Assembly: GCF_002572525.1 (NCBI RefSeq)
Contig: NZ_PDBS01000001.1
Location: 124,001-188,000, forward strand
Source of the DNA: Natrinema sp. CBA1119
Lineage (GTDB): Archaea; Halobacteriota; Halobacteria; Halobacteriales; Natrialbaceae
Direction of reading: 5' to 3'
Length of the DNA: 64,000 nt
Positions within the stretch are counted from its first letter, which is position 1, and every line of letters starts with the position of its first letter. The notes under the pieces are model-generated. The model saw only the letters and a program-made list of their open reading frames with translations, made no database searches and had not been told where the DNA came from. The position numbers and the translations under genes are program-made. This document shows positions 1 through 8,029 of this stretch, piece by piece.

Positions 1-64
1 CGAACCGACCGAAGAATAGATCCGATTCCGAACGGCTTACGGGGATGGCGGCGTACTCCGAGTT

Positions 65-910
65 ATGTACGGCGTCGTCACCCGTAACGCCGAAGAAGTA
101 CGGTGGCCGGAGTTCGACCGCGGCTTCTACGAGGTCAAAGACGTGACCGGCCGGTCCGCCGAACCGATCGCCGACGGGGTGAACATGGTCTCCTGTTTCG
201 GCGACAACGCCGCCGCCGACGCCGATCCGTCGCTGCTCCCCGTCGACGACATGGGCCGACCCGCCGACCGGGAGCGAGCGTACTTCGACTGGGCCTATAT
301 CTGTCCGTCCCGCGAGGACTACCGAGAGGGCCTGTTCGAGATCATCGACGACTGCGTCGCCGAAAACGGAGACGTCCGCCTCGACGACATCGGCTTCCCC
401 CGCGCGGAGTACTGTCACTGCGGCGTCTGCGAGCAGGAGTTCGAGGCGAGCGAATACGATGACCGCACGGAGTGGCGGGCCAGCGTCATCACCGACTTCG
501 TCGCGGAAGCGGTCGAGCACATCCCCGGGACGGTCTACATGACGCTCTATCCCGACCCCTACCCAGGCCACCTCTACGAGCGCGCCGGCATCGACCTCGC
601 GGCCGTCGAGGAGTACGTCGACGAGTTCGTCGTCCCGCTGTACGACACGGCCTACGGAACGACCTACTGGCTCGAGACCATCGCGAAGGGATTTCAGAGC
701 GCGCTCGAGACCCCGTTTAATATCGAGTTGTACGCGGTAAACGTCGATGTCGACAACCTGATTCACGCGACTGAGGTCGCCGAGGAGTACGCCAACGGGG
801 TCTTCTTCGGCTACGAGGCGAGTAACGGACGAGCGGCCCTGCGGCGGATGCAGGCCGACGAACGCGAGGGCGTAACCCACGGCGAACCGGGCGGTGGATC
901 GGAGTCCTGA
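65..910 (+). CDS. Uncharacterised protein, possible TIM-barrel glycosidase-like fold
   Basis: A 281-residue acidic soluble protein with no signal peptide or membrane segment. I do not recognise it with certainty. Residues 105-126 read RLDDIGFP followed by the cysteine cluster CHCGVCEQEF. This resembles the R-x-D-D-I plus CxCxxC stretch of some putative glycoside-hydrolase-like TIM barrels, so a sugar-active or barrel role is a guess. The start is the first ATG after an in-frame stop at 17-19. The C-terminus is a Gly/Glu/Ser tail. Codon use matches its neighbours. Confidence 0.7.
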   Translation: MYGVVTRNAEEVRWPEFDRGFYEVKDVTGRSAEPIADGVNMVSCFGDNAAADADPSLLPVDDMGRPADRERAYFDWAYICPSREDYREGLFEIIDDCVAENGDVRLDDIGFPRAEYCHCGVCEQEFEASEYDDRTEWRASVITDFVAEAVEHIPGTVYMTLYPDPYPGHLYERAGIDLAAVEEYVDEFVVPLYDTAYGTTYWLETIAKGFQSALETPFNIELYAVNVDVDNLIHATEVAEEYANGVFFGYEASNGRAALRRMQADEREGVTHGEPGGGSES

Positions 911-1181
911 CCGCGGTCGGCGTCCACCGTCGGTCCCAAGTGACTATTACTTCCCTCTCTCGGTCGGTATCGGTGTAAAACTCGCCAGACAGCGCGTTCT
1001 CGAAACTGCTCGGCGACATCAGATCCGTCCCGCACGCGTTCAGTTTACTCGCGTTCGCCCAGATTACGAGCGGTTACGTCGCGTTCCGGACGGAACCGAC
1101 GCGACCCTTTATCTGCGTCTCGGTCGCGCTCAGTCGTGACCGAGGATCACGGCGGTGACCGCGAATCCTCGGCTGACTACT

Positions 1182-2573
1182 ATGCGACAGAATCACTCCC
1201 AGCAGTCGGCTGACACGCGGCAGACGGCGGAATCGACGATGGACCAGGGCCAGCAGGCGATGGAGCAACTGATCGAGCTGCAGCGGAACATGGCCCGCAT
1301 GACGCTCAGCGCGCTCGAGTGGCAAGAGACCGCGCAGAAACAGGGCCTCGAGATGACGCGATCGATGCTGCAGAACACACCTGGCCAGCAGTTCACGGAG
1401 TCGATGATGCAGCGCTACCTGCAGGGAATGGAGGCCGTGATGCCCGAGATGGAGCAGGTCATGGAACAGGGCTTCGAGGCCGCGTCTCGACCCCAGCTGA
1501 ATCAGCGAGAGCAAATGGAGGGCCAGCGAGAGCAGACGGGCGGGCAGTTCACTGACCGCGGACGGCAGGGCCAACGGGAGCGCGCTCAGCACGGGACGGG
1601 CGGCCGGATGGAATCCCAGTCGCCCCAGGCTCGAGGAAGCCAGCGGTCGACCCAGAGAATGCAGCACCAGTCGGCCGGAAGCCAGCAGACGGGGCAGTCG
1701 ACGAGCGTGCAGGGAACGACGAATCGACAGGGAACGGGTCAGGCGGCCGGCCCCTCGACAGGGCGACAACAGGGGATGCAGCCGGGCCAGCAACAGGGAG
1801 GGCAACCGGCTCAACGAGACGAGATGCGGACCGTCAGTCAGCAGGGGACGAGCGACCGGTCTCAGTCTCAGCAGCCCCAGCAGTCCCAACAGTACCCACA
1901 GACCGGCGAGTGGATCTCGCCGGGGGAGTACGGCGGTGAATCGGCCGGTGCGACCGGCCCCCAGCAGCAGCCGATGACCGCCGAACCGAGCCACTCGAGA
2001 CAGTCCGAGTTTCAGCAGTCCGGCGGACGGCCCCGAACGGGCGAAACGGATCGGTTGCAACGGGCACACTCGTCGGGGCAGTTCGGACGGGGACAGCAGC
2101 AAGATCGGCAGACGCAGGGACCCCGCCAGCGGACTGAAACGCAGCAACACCAGGGGGCTGAAACGCGGCAGGGACGGGAGCGGGCCCAACACGGTGGCCC
2201 GAACCAACATAGCGAACAGGGACTCCCCGACCGGGAACGCGGACAGTCGGCACAGCAACGGCAGTCGCCGATGCAGACCGGCCAGGGCCGCTTGCGAGAC
2301 CAGTACTCACAGCGGATCGATCCCGACCGGCGGGGACAGGGCGAACGGCACCCCTCGACGGATCGGGGGCAGCAAGACCAGCAGGCCCAGCGCGGACGAC
2401 CGTCTCCGCGAAGTTCCGAAGCGGACGCGGTCCGCGAGCCCGATCGCGGCGAACCGAACCTGACCGACGAGACCGATGAGACGACCGAAACGGATCGCTC
2501 GTCGGACCGATCCGCGCAATCGGCCGCACCCGAGGGGGACGCCGACGAGGAGCACGGTATCGATGAGGAGTAG
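1182..2573 (+). CDS. Glutamine-rich protein with phasin-like N-terminal helix
   Basis: About 463 residues from the ATG at 1182; a GTG at 1155 would add nine. Residues 15-105 form an amphipathic, Met/Gln-rich helical stretch resembling phasin-type granule-associated proteins. Residues 110-400 are low complexity, dominated by Gln, Arg, Gly, Ser and Thr with runs such as GQQQGG. The last 60 residues turn strongly acidic. Such a Gln/Arg-rich disordered tail is unusual in a salt-in proteome. Polyhydroxyalkanoate-granule association is inference from the N-terminus only. A TATA-like CTTTATCT lies near 1108-1115. Confidence 0.7.
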   Translation: MRQNHSQQSADTRQTAESTMDQGQQAMEQLIELQRNMARMTLSALEWQETAQKQGLEMTRSMLQNTPGQQFTESMMQRYLQGMEAVMPEMEQVMEQGFEAASRPQLNQREQMEGQREQTGGQFTDRGRQGQRERAQHGTGGRMESQSPQARGSQRSTQRMQHQSAGSQQTGQSTSVQGTTNRQGTGQAAGPSTGRQQGMQPGQQQGGQPAQRDEMRTVSQQGTSDRSQSQQPQQSQQYPQTGEWISPGEYGGESAGATGPQQQPMTAEPSHSRQSEFQQSGGRPRTGETDRLQRAHSSGQFGRGQQQDRQTQGPRQRTETQQHQGAETRQGRERAQHGGPNQHSEQGLPDRERGQSAQQRQSPMQTGQGRLRDQYSQRIDPDRRGQGERHPSTDRGQQDQQAQRGRPSPRSSEADAVREPDRGEPNLTDETDETTETDRSSDRSAQSAAPEGDADEEHGIDEE

Positions 2574-2729
2574 CGAGGGCAACCGAACCCGGACTCGTCG
2601 GTGACGTGCGGCCCGAGGCGTTTCTCGAGGTGAATCGGAGTCCACGAACTCGGTTTCAGTAACGGGACGAAAAAACGAAAATCGGCTTACAGCTGGGACG
2701 GAAGATCCGAAGGAATCCGAGGAACGGTG

Positions 2730-3170
2730 TTATCGGGTGGTGTCGTTGCCGAGACGCTCGTCGTCGTCATCGCCGCCGAGGAGGTCGTCATCGTCGTCGT
2801 CCCGTATCACGCCCTCGTCATCGCTGCCGCTGATATCGTTTTCGTCCCGATCGATACCGCGACCGTCCGTCGTTCCAGTTCCGGTTCCGGTATTCATATC
2901 GCCGGTCCCGCCGGTCGTGTTGGCACCGGAGAGGTCTCGCTCGAGGCGGATCTCGTCGTCGGTCACGCGACCGATCGCCTCTTCTTGCAGCGGGTACGTA
3001 TCTTCACCGCTATCGCCCCAACCGAGCGTCGCCTTGATCGAATCTGTGATTCCGGGATCCGGTTCGACGTGGGCCGTACCGTGTTGAACATCGACGATCA
3101 TTCCGACCTCGTCACCGTCCGCGTTGACGACGGACTTGCCAACGTCGTCGTCGGTAATCTGTGGGGACAT
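2730..3170 (-). CDS. PRC-barrel-like protein with acidic tail
   Basis: About 146 residues. The first 70 (MSPQITDDDVGKSVVNADGD onward) have the pattern of a PRC-barrel or small beta-barrel domain: GKSVV, then DxxGD, then a VxVxHG strand. The rest is a disordered Gly/Thr then poly-Asp tail. The ATG at 3170 is preferred to one ten codons upstream because the conserved-looking domain begins there. Haloarchaea carry many stand-alone PRC-barrel proteins of unknown role. Confidence 0.75.
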   Translation of the reverse strand: MSPQITDDDVGKSVVNADGDEVGMIVDVQHGTAHVEPDPGITDSIKATLGWGDSGEDTYPLQEEAIGRVTDDEIRLERDLSGANTTGGTGDMNTGTGTGTTDGRGIDRDENDISGSDDEGVIRDDDDDDLLGGDDDDERLGNDTTR

Positions 3171-3284
3171 TGCGCTTTGACGAAGGATAGATTTGCGCAA
3201 GGTCGTGGTGCTTGCGGGCGCTTGCGACCGGACGCGTTGCGGGTTGCGAGACGGCTGGTCGGGACGAATGCGAGTCCGGTTCGA

Positions 3285-4049
3285 TTACTCGAACTCCGGG
3301 TCCCGATCCTCGAGAAAGGCGGTCACGCCCTCCTCGTGAGCGCCCGACGTCCGGGCCTGGGCCTGCAGCAAGTTCTCGTAATCCAGCGCGTCGTCCCACG
3401 ACCGACCCAGGTTCTCGTGCATCGCCTGTTTCATCATCCCGATCGTGGCCGTGGGGCCGTTCGCGAGCCCGTCGACCGTCTCTGCGACCCGGTCGTCGAG
3501 TTCCGTGGCGGGGACCGCCTCGTTAACCAGTTCGAGGTCGGCCGCGCGTTCGGCGTCGAAGAACTCGCCGGTGAACGCGAGTTTCTTCGCGGCTCGAAGT
3601 CCCACGATGTGGGGGAGCATGACGGTCCCGCCGGTGTCGGGGAGCAGGCCGACCCTGACGAACGCACACGAGAACGTCGCGTCGGCGGCGGCGTAGGCGA
3701 TATCCGCGAGCGCGACGATCGAGAGCCCAGCGCCGATGGCGTCGCCGTTGACCTTCGCGACGATCGGGACCGGACACTCGAGCATCGCCTCGACGACGCG
3801 GCCGAAGGTCTCGGTGACCTCCTCGTAGGCGTCCGCAGACGATCCGGGCGTCTCCGCCAGCGACTCGAGGTCGCCACCCGCGCTGAAGGCGTCGCCCGCG
3901 CCGGTGATGACGATCACGTCCTCGGTCTCCGGAGTGGCCCCTTCGATCGCGTCAGCCAGTTCGTCCGCGGTCTCCGTCGTGAGCGCGTTGAGCGCGTCTG
4001 GACGGTCGAACGTCAGTCGCAACACGCCGTCGTCGCTGTCTATCTTCAT
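3285..4049 (-). CDS. Enoyl-CoA hydratase/isomerase family protein
   Basis: 254 residues, the usual crotonase length. The N-terminus reads LRLTFDRPDALNAL. The oxyanion-hole segments are GAGDAFSAGGDLESL (about residues 50-64) and AKVNGDAIGAGLSIVALADI (about 98-117). FEFVRVGL-type strands are matched by CAFVRVGLLPDTGGT. It should act on a CoA thioester in the cytoplasm, hydrating or isomerising an enoyl-CoA during fatty-acid or amino-acid breakdown. The exact substrate cannot be read. It stands alone, between the PRC-barrel gene and an HTH regulator. Confidence 0.9.
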   Translation of the reverse strand: MKIDSDDGVLRLTFDRPDALNALTTETADELADAIEGATPETEDVIVITGAGDAFSAGGDLESLAETPGSSADAYEEVTETFGRVVEAMLECPVPIVAKVNGDAIGAGLSIVALADIAYAAADATFSCAFVRVGLLPDTGGTVMLPHIVGLRAAKKLAFTGEFFDAERAADLELVNEAVPATELDDRVAETVDGLANGPTATIGMMKQAMHENLGRSWDDALDYENLLQAQARTSGAHEEGVTAFLEDRDPEFE

Positions 4050-4224
4050 GCCGTACGTGTCGAGTGCGAGGATAGTAATGGTAGGTGGTCTCCGCGCGAG
4101 TCTTCGTCAATGCTGTGCGCGCCTCGAGGTGCGTATTCACCTCGTGGGCCACTCTCCGTCGGTCGCCAGCCGGTGAAAAACATCGAGTCGGACGTCGGAC
4201 GGGGTCGTCTGGAAACGAACGTGC

Positions 4225-4893
4225 TCAGTTCGTCGGAATCGCCGGTGCGGCGGTGTCCTCTTCGGTCACGTTGAGTTCGGACGTGACGAGCGCGCGGTAG
4301 GCGCGGCGCAGGCGCTCGGAAAGCGCCTGATGGGAGATTCCCAGTTCCTCGGACAGTTCCTGCATCGAGACCTCGCGCGGGATCTCGAAGTAGCCGTGAT
4401 CGATCGCCGCGACCAGCGTCTCGTACTGGCGGGCCGTCAGACCACACTGGGAGTGGCTTTCCTCGGCCAGATCGAAGAGTCGGACGATCGTCGGCGTCAC
4501 ATCGTTGTCGTCGAGACGATCGTACAGCGAACTGACGCTCTCGCGGTCGACTACGCGGACGCTGAGCAGCCACGTGCCGTTGGACGCCGAGGCGCTCAGT
4601 ACCGTTCCGTCCTCTTCGAGAACGATTTCGAAGGGGTCGACGGTGTCGGGTTCGAACTCGATGTCGTAGAGCCAGCGGTCCTCGTCGCTACTGATCTGGG
4701 AGTGATTTCCGATCGCCCCCGCCTCGTCGAGTGCGTCCTCGACCTCCGACTGTGATGGGCCGGAGAGCCAGAGGCCGTGGCCGCTCGAGGCGATCACTCG
4801 CTCCATCTCGCACGTGAGTGAGGGAACGGACTCGAACAGCTCGCCGGTTCCGGTTCCGTCTGCCGGAATCTCGATGTCTGCGATAGATGTCAT
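4225..4893 (-). CDS. Bat-type helix-turn-helix transcriptional regulator (HTH-10)
   Basis: 222 residues from the ATG at 4893; a longer frame exists but starts with non-conserved sequence. The N-terminal 150 residues form a sensor-like alpha/beta domain. The C-terminal 60 carry the bacterio-opsin-activator HTH: LTARQYETLVAAIDHGYFEI then SMQELSEELGISHQALSERL. This domain is widespread and specific to haloarchaea. The ligand and target genes are not visible. Confidence 0.9.
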   Translation of the reverse strand: MTSIADIEIPADGTGTGELFESVPSLTCEMERVIASSGHGLWLSGPSQSEVEDALDEAGAIGNHSQISSDEDRWLYDIEFEPDTVDPFEIVLEEDGTVLSASASNGTWLLSVRVVDRESVSSLYDRLDDNDVTPTIVRLFDLAEESHSQCGLTARQYETLVAAIDHGYFEIPREVSMQELSEELGISHQALSERLRRAYRALVTSELNVTEEDTAAPAIPTN

Positions 4894-5035
4894 GAGTCTC
4901 ACCCGTGAATAGCACGAGGACATCCATAACCCCACTTCCAAAGCACTTAGAGGAGATTAGAGTGACTATCACTCTGTATGACTGGTTCGCGAACTGAGAA
5001 ACGCGACAGTGTCGCAGAGACGGCGGATTACTACG

Positions 5036-5345
5036 TCAGGCCGTTCCGACCAGCAGTTGGACGGTGACGGTGACCGCGATCGTGACCAGAGCGAGCGCGA
5101 TCGGAACATCGCACCGACCTCGCTCGCGAGTACCGAGACGCGGATTTACGGCACCCTGATTCGTGGCGTGTACGCAACCATCAGCACACCGAACTCGCCG
5201 ATCGTCCGCCCCAACGGCAAACCCACGTCAGAACGATCCCGGCGGCGATGGGGTTGCGCGCGAGCGGTGACGACGAGAAACGGTGGGACAACGACCGGCT
5301 GAGCCATGACGGATGGGGCAACGAATGTCCGGCCAGAACGGCGCT
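5036..5345 (-). pseudogene. Decayed ABC permease (molybdate/sulfate type)
   Basis: No intact frame covers this 310-base stretch, but three minus-strand frames give consecutive pieces of an inner-membrane permease. In gene order they are TFVAPSVMAQPVVVPPFLVV, ARNPIAAGIVLTW, GRTIGEFGVLM (the EAA-loop region), KIRVSVLASEVGAMF and PIALALVTIAVTVTVQLLVG before a stop at 5036. This is the C-terminal half of a ModB/WtpB/CysU-type permease with at least three frameshifts and probably a small deletion. No binding protein remains nearby. The rest of 4894-5484 holds no gene I can see. Confidence 0.6.
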
Positions 5346-5484
5346 GACCTGACTGCCCGTGGTGAGCACCGCTCGACGGGTTCTCGGAGCCGACCCGAAC
5401 CGATCGTCGTGGCTGGACAAACGCCCCGTTCGATCACCCGCTCTGTTGGCATTGCTGTTCGAACCGACGAGTCGCTTCGTCAGG

Positions 5485-5609
5485 ATGTAGTAACAACTGC
5501 AACTATTCACACTGATCGCACAGTCCGCGGTTCTCGCTCGCGGTGCTCGCTCCGAACCGCGCTACTGTCGTGCGAGCAGGTGTGGAGTGACTTGCAGTGG
5601 CTCCTATAG
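5485..5609 (+). repeat. MITE-like element, copy 1 (degenerate, enlarged)
   Basis: Left end TGTAGTAACAACTGCAAC, then ATTCACACTGATCGCAC; right end CTTGCAGTGGCTCCTATAG. It matches the 86-bp family also present at 13442, 30047 and 49490, in the + orientation. About 38 bases of extra sequence in the middle contain a hairpin of the form CGCGGTTC...GAACCGCG. The ends have diverged more than in the other copies. Confidence 0.6.
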
Positions 5610-5853
5610 TTCGATGCAGATCCGGTCGACCGCCAGGCCGTCGGCGACGGCTTCGGCGTCGGACTCGAGACGAACGCTCGCGCGACCGGTTCGACCGAAC
5701 GCAAGTCCCTCGCGTGACGGTGTCGGCGGACGGAGTTTCTCGAGCGCACGGTGTGCATCGTCTCCTCCGTCGGTCGTTCGGGACACAGCGACGATCCTCC
5801 GGGCGAGCGAAACTGTTTCGCCTGTCGAGTCAGTCTGTGCAATCGCTTAATTC
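5604..5853 (-). pseudogene. 3'-proximal gene fragment ended by a MITE
   Basis: An open frame from just after a TAA near 5854 to a TAG at 5604 encodes about 82 codons with typical high-GC third positions. It ends VADGLAVDRICIEL. The stop codon and last codon (CTA TAG) belong to the MITE end at 5601-5609, so the original 3' end is lost. There is no ATG; the only possible start is a GTG at 5786. It could be the C-terminal piece of an ABC ATPase TOBE-like domain related to the neighbouring permease remnant, but that is a guess. Confidence 0.4.
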
Positions 5854-6007
5854 GGTGCTAAGGACTCGAGCGGTCGGCGCGCCTATTCCGTTCGTATCCG
5901 CTCGAGAGCCCGTCAGGAACGGCCCTGGCGATCGTTCGTTCATTTCAACGGGTTCGGATTGAATTACCTCGATTATACGTAATAGTCCCCGTTTCCGATG
6001 GGGAGTC

Positions 6008-7516
6008 GTGACTTCAAACGACTCACGAACTATGCGGTTCGGTCGGCGATCGTATCTAAAAGGCTGTGTCGTCGGACTCGGTTCGACGCTCTCAGTTGCC
6101 GGGGTGGCGGGAGCACAGAGCGAGGAACAGAACGAACAGCAATACGGAGATGTCATCGACGTGGTCGAGGCCGGCGCGGACGACGAGGGCGACGAGTCTA
6201 TCACGCCCGTTTTGCGTGAACACGTCGACGACGACACGCTCCTCACATTCCCGCCGGGGCGGTACTACATGGACGAGCAACTGCGGTTCACCGGGTTCGA
6301 AAACGTCGGATTCGTCGGTGAGGACGCGACGCTAGTCCCGGCGACCTACCACGAGTTCGACGGCCCGCAGTATCGCCTGTTCCGGATGGGAACGAGCAAC
6401 ACCCCCGGACGGGAGCTCCGCTTCGAGGGATTCGACATCGACCAGACGGCGTCGGACACGGGGATCCGCGTCCTCAGTGCTGTGGTCGAGGACGGTCTCG
6501 TCGTGCGGAACGTCTTCATCCGCGGCGTCCACGACAGCGGGACGTGGGGGCCGGGGTGGTTCGACATCACCGACCCCGACGGGCGCGGTCTCGTCGAACG
6601 CTTCTGTGCGGCCGACGGCGGCCTTCACGTCGACGATACGCCGAACGCGGGGAACATGTGGCGCGGACCGACCGGTATCGGGGTCGACCCAAATCATCGC
6701 GGAACGCTCGTCTTCGACGACTGCGTGCTCGGCGGCTTTCCGGGCACCGGACTGTACGCCTCGAACGAAACCGGTCGAATCGACGTCGACGGCGGCCGGT
6801 TCCGAAACAGCGGGACCGCCTCGATCCGCCTCGGTGGTGCGACGGGCACGATCAGGGACGCGACCATCGTCGTCGACGAGAATCCGCACGACTCGAACGG
6901 TCAGCACGCGATTCGGCTCGATCACGGGGACCAGTTCGCTATCGAAGGCATCAGTATCGACATCCCCCAACCGAACGGCGACGCGATCAGGATCATGAAC
7001 GGCGTCGACACCACCTCGATCGTGAACTCGGAGATTTCCGTCGCCGACGGGTTGAGCAACGGTATTCGGATCGACCCCGAGGCGGGAGCGACGGCGATCC
7101 AGGACGTCGACATCGAGATCGACGGGAGCGCAAACGCGGTTCAGATCCACGGGCAGGACGCCGGAGCGGTCGACCTGCAAGACGTTCGAATCACCGGCGA
7201 CGCGGACGGTTCGACGATGCGCCACGCGATCCTCTGTAAGCGAAACGGCTGTCGGTTCGACGGACTCTCGGTCGAACAGCACGGCCCCAACAAGCGACGC
7301 GGCATCGAGTTGCGGGGCGACGACGCGACCGTCGTCGACTCGGCGTTCACGACGACGCACACGCCGATCGTCGTCCACGGTGCGGATGCCGTCACGATCG
7401 AGAACTCTTATGCCGACTCCGTGGATGATGTGAGCTCCCTGACTATCATCAGCGACTCCGGTTCCGTCTCCCTCGCGAACAACGAGTTCCCCGACGGGGT
7501 TCGAGACACTCGGTAA
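6008..7516 (+). CDS. TAT-exported right-handed parallel beta-helix protein
   Basis: 502 residues from a GTG; the ATG at 6032 is an alternative. The twin-arginine signal GRRSYLKG is followed by a hydrophobic segment and AGAQ, so it is exported folded. The mature part starts with a pectate-lyase-3-type first coil (VVEAGADDEGDESITPVLRE). It continues as repeating short strands with N-S/N-N ladder positions, typical of a polysaccharide-binding or degrading beta-helix. No catalytic residues can be assigned, so lyase, epimerase or adhesin roles all remain open. A TATA-like GATTATACG lies at about 5969. Confidence 0.8.
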   Translation: MTSNDSRTMRFGRRSYLKGCVVGLGSTLSVAGVAGAQSEEQNEQQYGDVIDVVEAGADDEGDESITPVLREHVDDDTLLTFPPGRYYMDEQLRFTGFENVGFVGEDATLVPATYHEFDGPQYRLFRMGTSNTPGRELRFEGFDIDQTASDTGIRVLSAVVEDGLVVRNVFIRGVHDSGTWGPGWFDITDPDGRGLVERFCAADGGLHVDDTPNAGNMWRGPTGIGVDPNHRGTLVFDDCVLGGFPGTGLYASNETGRIDVDGGRFRNSGTASIRLGGATGTIRDATIVVDENPHDSNGQHAIRLDHGDQFAIEGISIDIPQPNGDAIRIMNGVDTTSIVNSEISVADGLSNGIRIDPEAGATAIQDVDIEIDGSANAVQIHGQDAGAVDLQDVRITGDADGSTMRHAILCKRNGCRFDGLSVEQHGPNKRRGIELRGDDATVVDSAFTTTHTPIVVHGADAVTIENSYADSVDDVSSLTIISDSGSVSLANNEFPDGVRDTR

Positions 7517-7659
7517 GGCAGTGGGGGCGTCGAATCAGACACGGCGCGATTCGTTTCAGGCTCGAGCGTTCGGAGGATTTTTGCACCGACGCTGTCGGAG
7601 ATCCGTCTCCGCCTCGATTCAGGATCGGTTTTGCCACTTGCGAATTTGCTCGCGGCGAG

Positions 7660-7705
7660 AAGCGGGCCGGGCGCGATTATGAACTACGCGAAGACGGTCA
7701 CTCGC
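7660..7705. repeat. Partial duplicate of the tRNA-Lys 3' end
   Basis: AAGCGGGCCGGGCGCGATTA here repeats the start of the minus-strand tRNA region at 7786-7805, and the flanking GAATTTGCTCGCGG also resembles GGATTTGTTCGCGA at 7767. Only the acceptor/T-arm half is present, so it cannot form a tRNA. A copied tRNA 3' end next to the intact gene is the usual footprint of integrase-mediated insertion. No integrase or element lies between the two copies. Confidence 0.65.
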
Positions 7706-7787
7706 TTCGCTCGCGCTGCGACTTCTCTACTTCAAATCGCTTCGGATCCGTTACCTGTCGCTCACGGATTTGTTCGCGACAGGAAAG

Positions 7788-7861
7788 CGGGCCGGGCGCG
7801 ATTTGAACACGCGACCGTCTGATTAAGAGTCAGACGCTCTGCCGGACTGAGCTACCGGCCC
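7788..7861 (-). tRNA. tRNA-Lys (anticodon CUU)
   Basis: On the minus strand the 74 bases fold as a complete cloverleaf. The acceptor is GGGCCGG paired with CCGGCCC, the D-arm GCTC/GAGC, and the anticodon stem TCTGA/TCAGA around loop CTCTTAA (anticodon CTT). The T-arm is GCGTG/CGCGC with loop TTCAAAT. The CCA end is not encoded. No intron is visible. Confidence 0.93.
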
Positions 7862-8029
7862 TGTACCTGCGACTTTCCCTCCGTCGTTCAAATACGTTTC
7901 CCTTGGCGGGCAGCGTGGCAGTGATCCACGGGCGTGACAGTCACTCGGTCTCGAGTCACCCGAACTGAACCATCACTTTGTGCCACTCTTCGGGAGCGTT
8001 AAGTGCGGCCGGTCCGACCACTCGGGCAT

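Noticed and set aside
1074-2258. 394-codon open frame on the minus strand, rich in Leu
   Set aside because: It is the antisense of the glutamine-rich gene; CAG codons read backwards give CTG (Leu). Composition is unlike haloarchaeal proteins.
7660-7705. Second tRNA gene
   Set aside because: Only the 3' half is present; no anticodon arm or D-arm can be formed.
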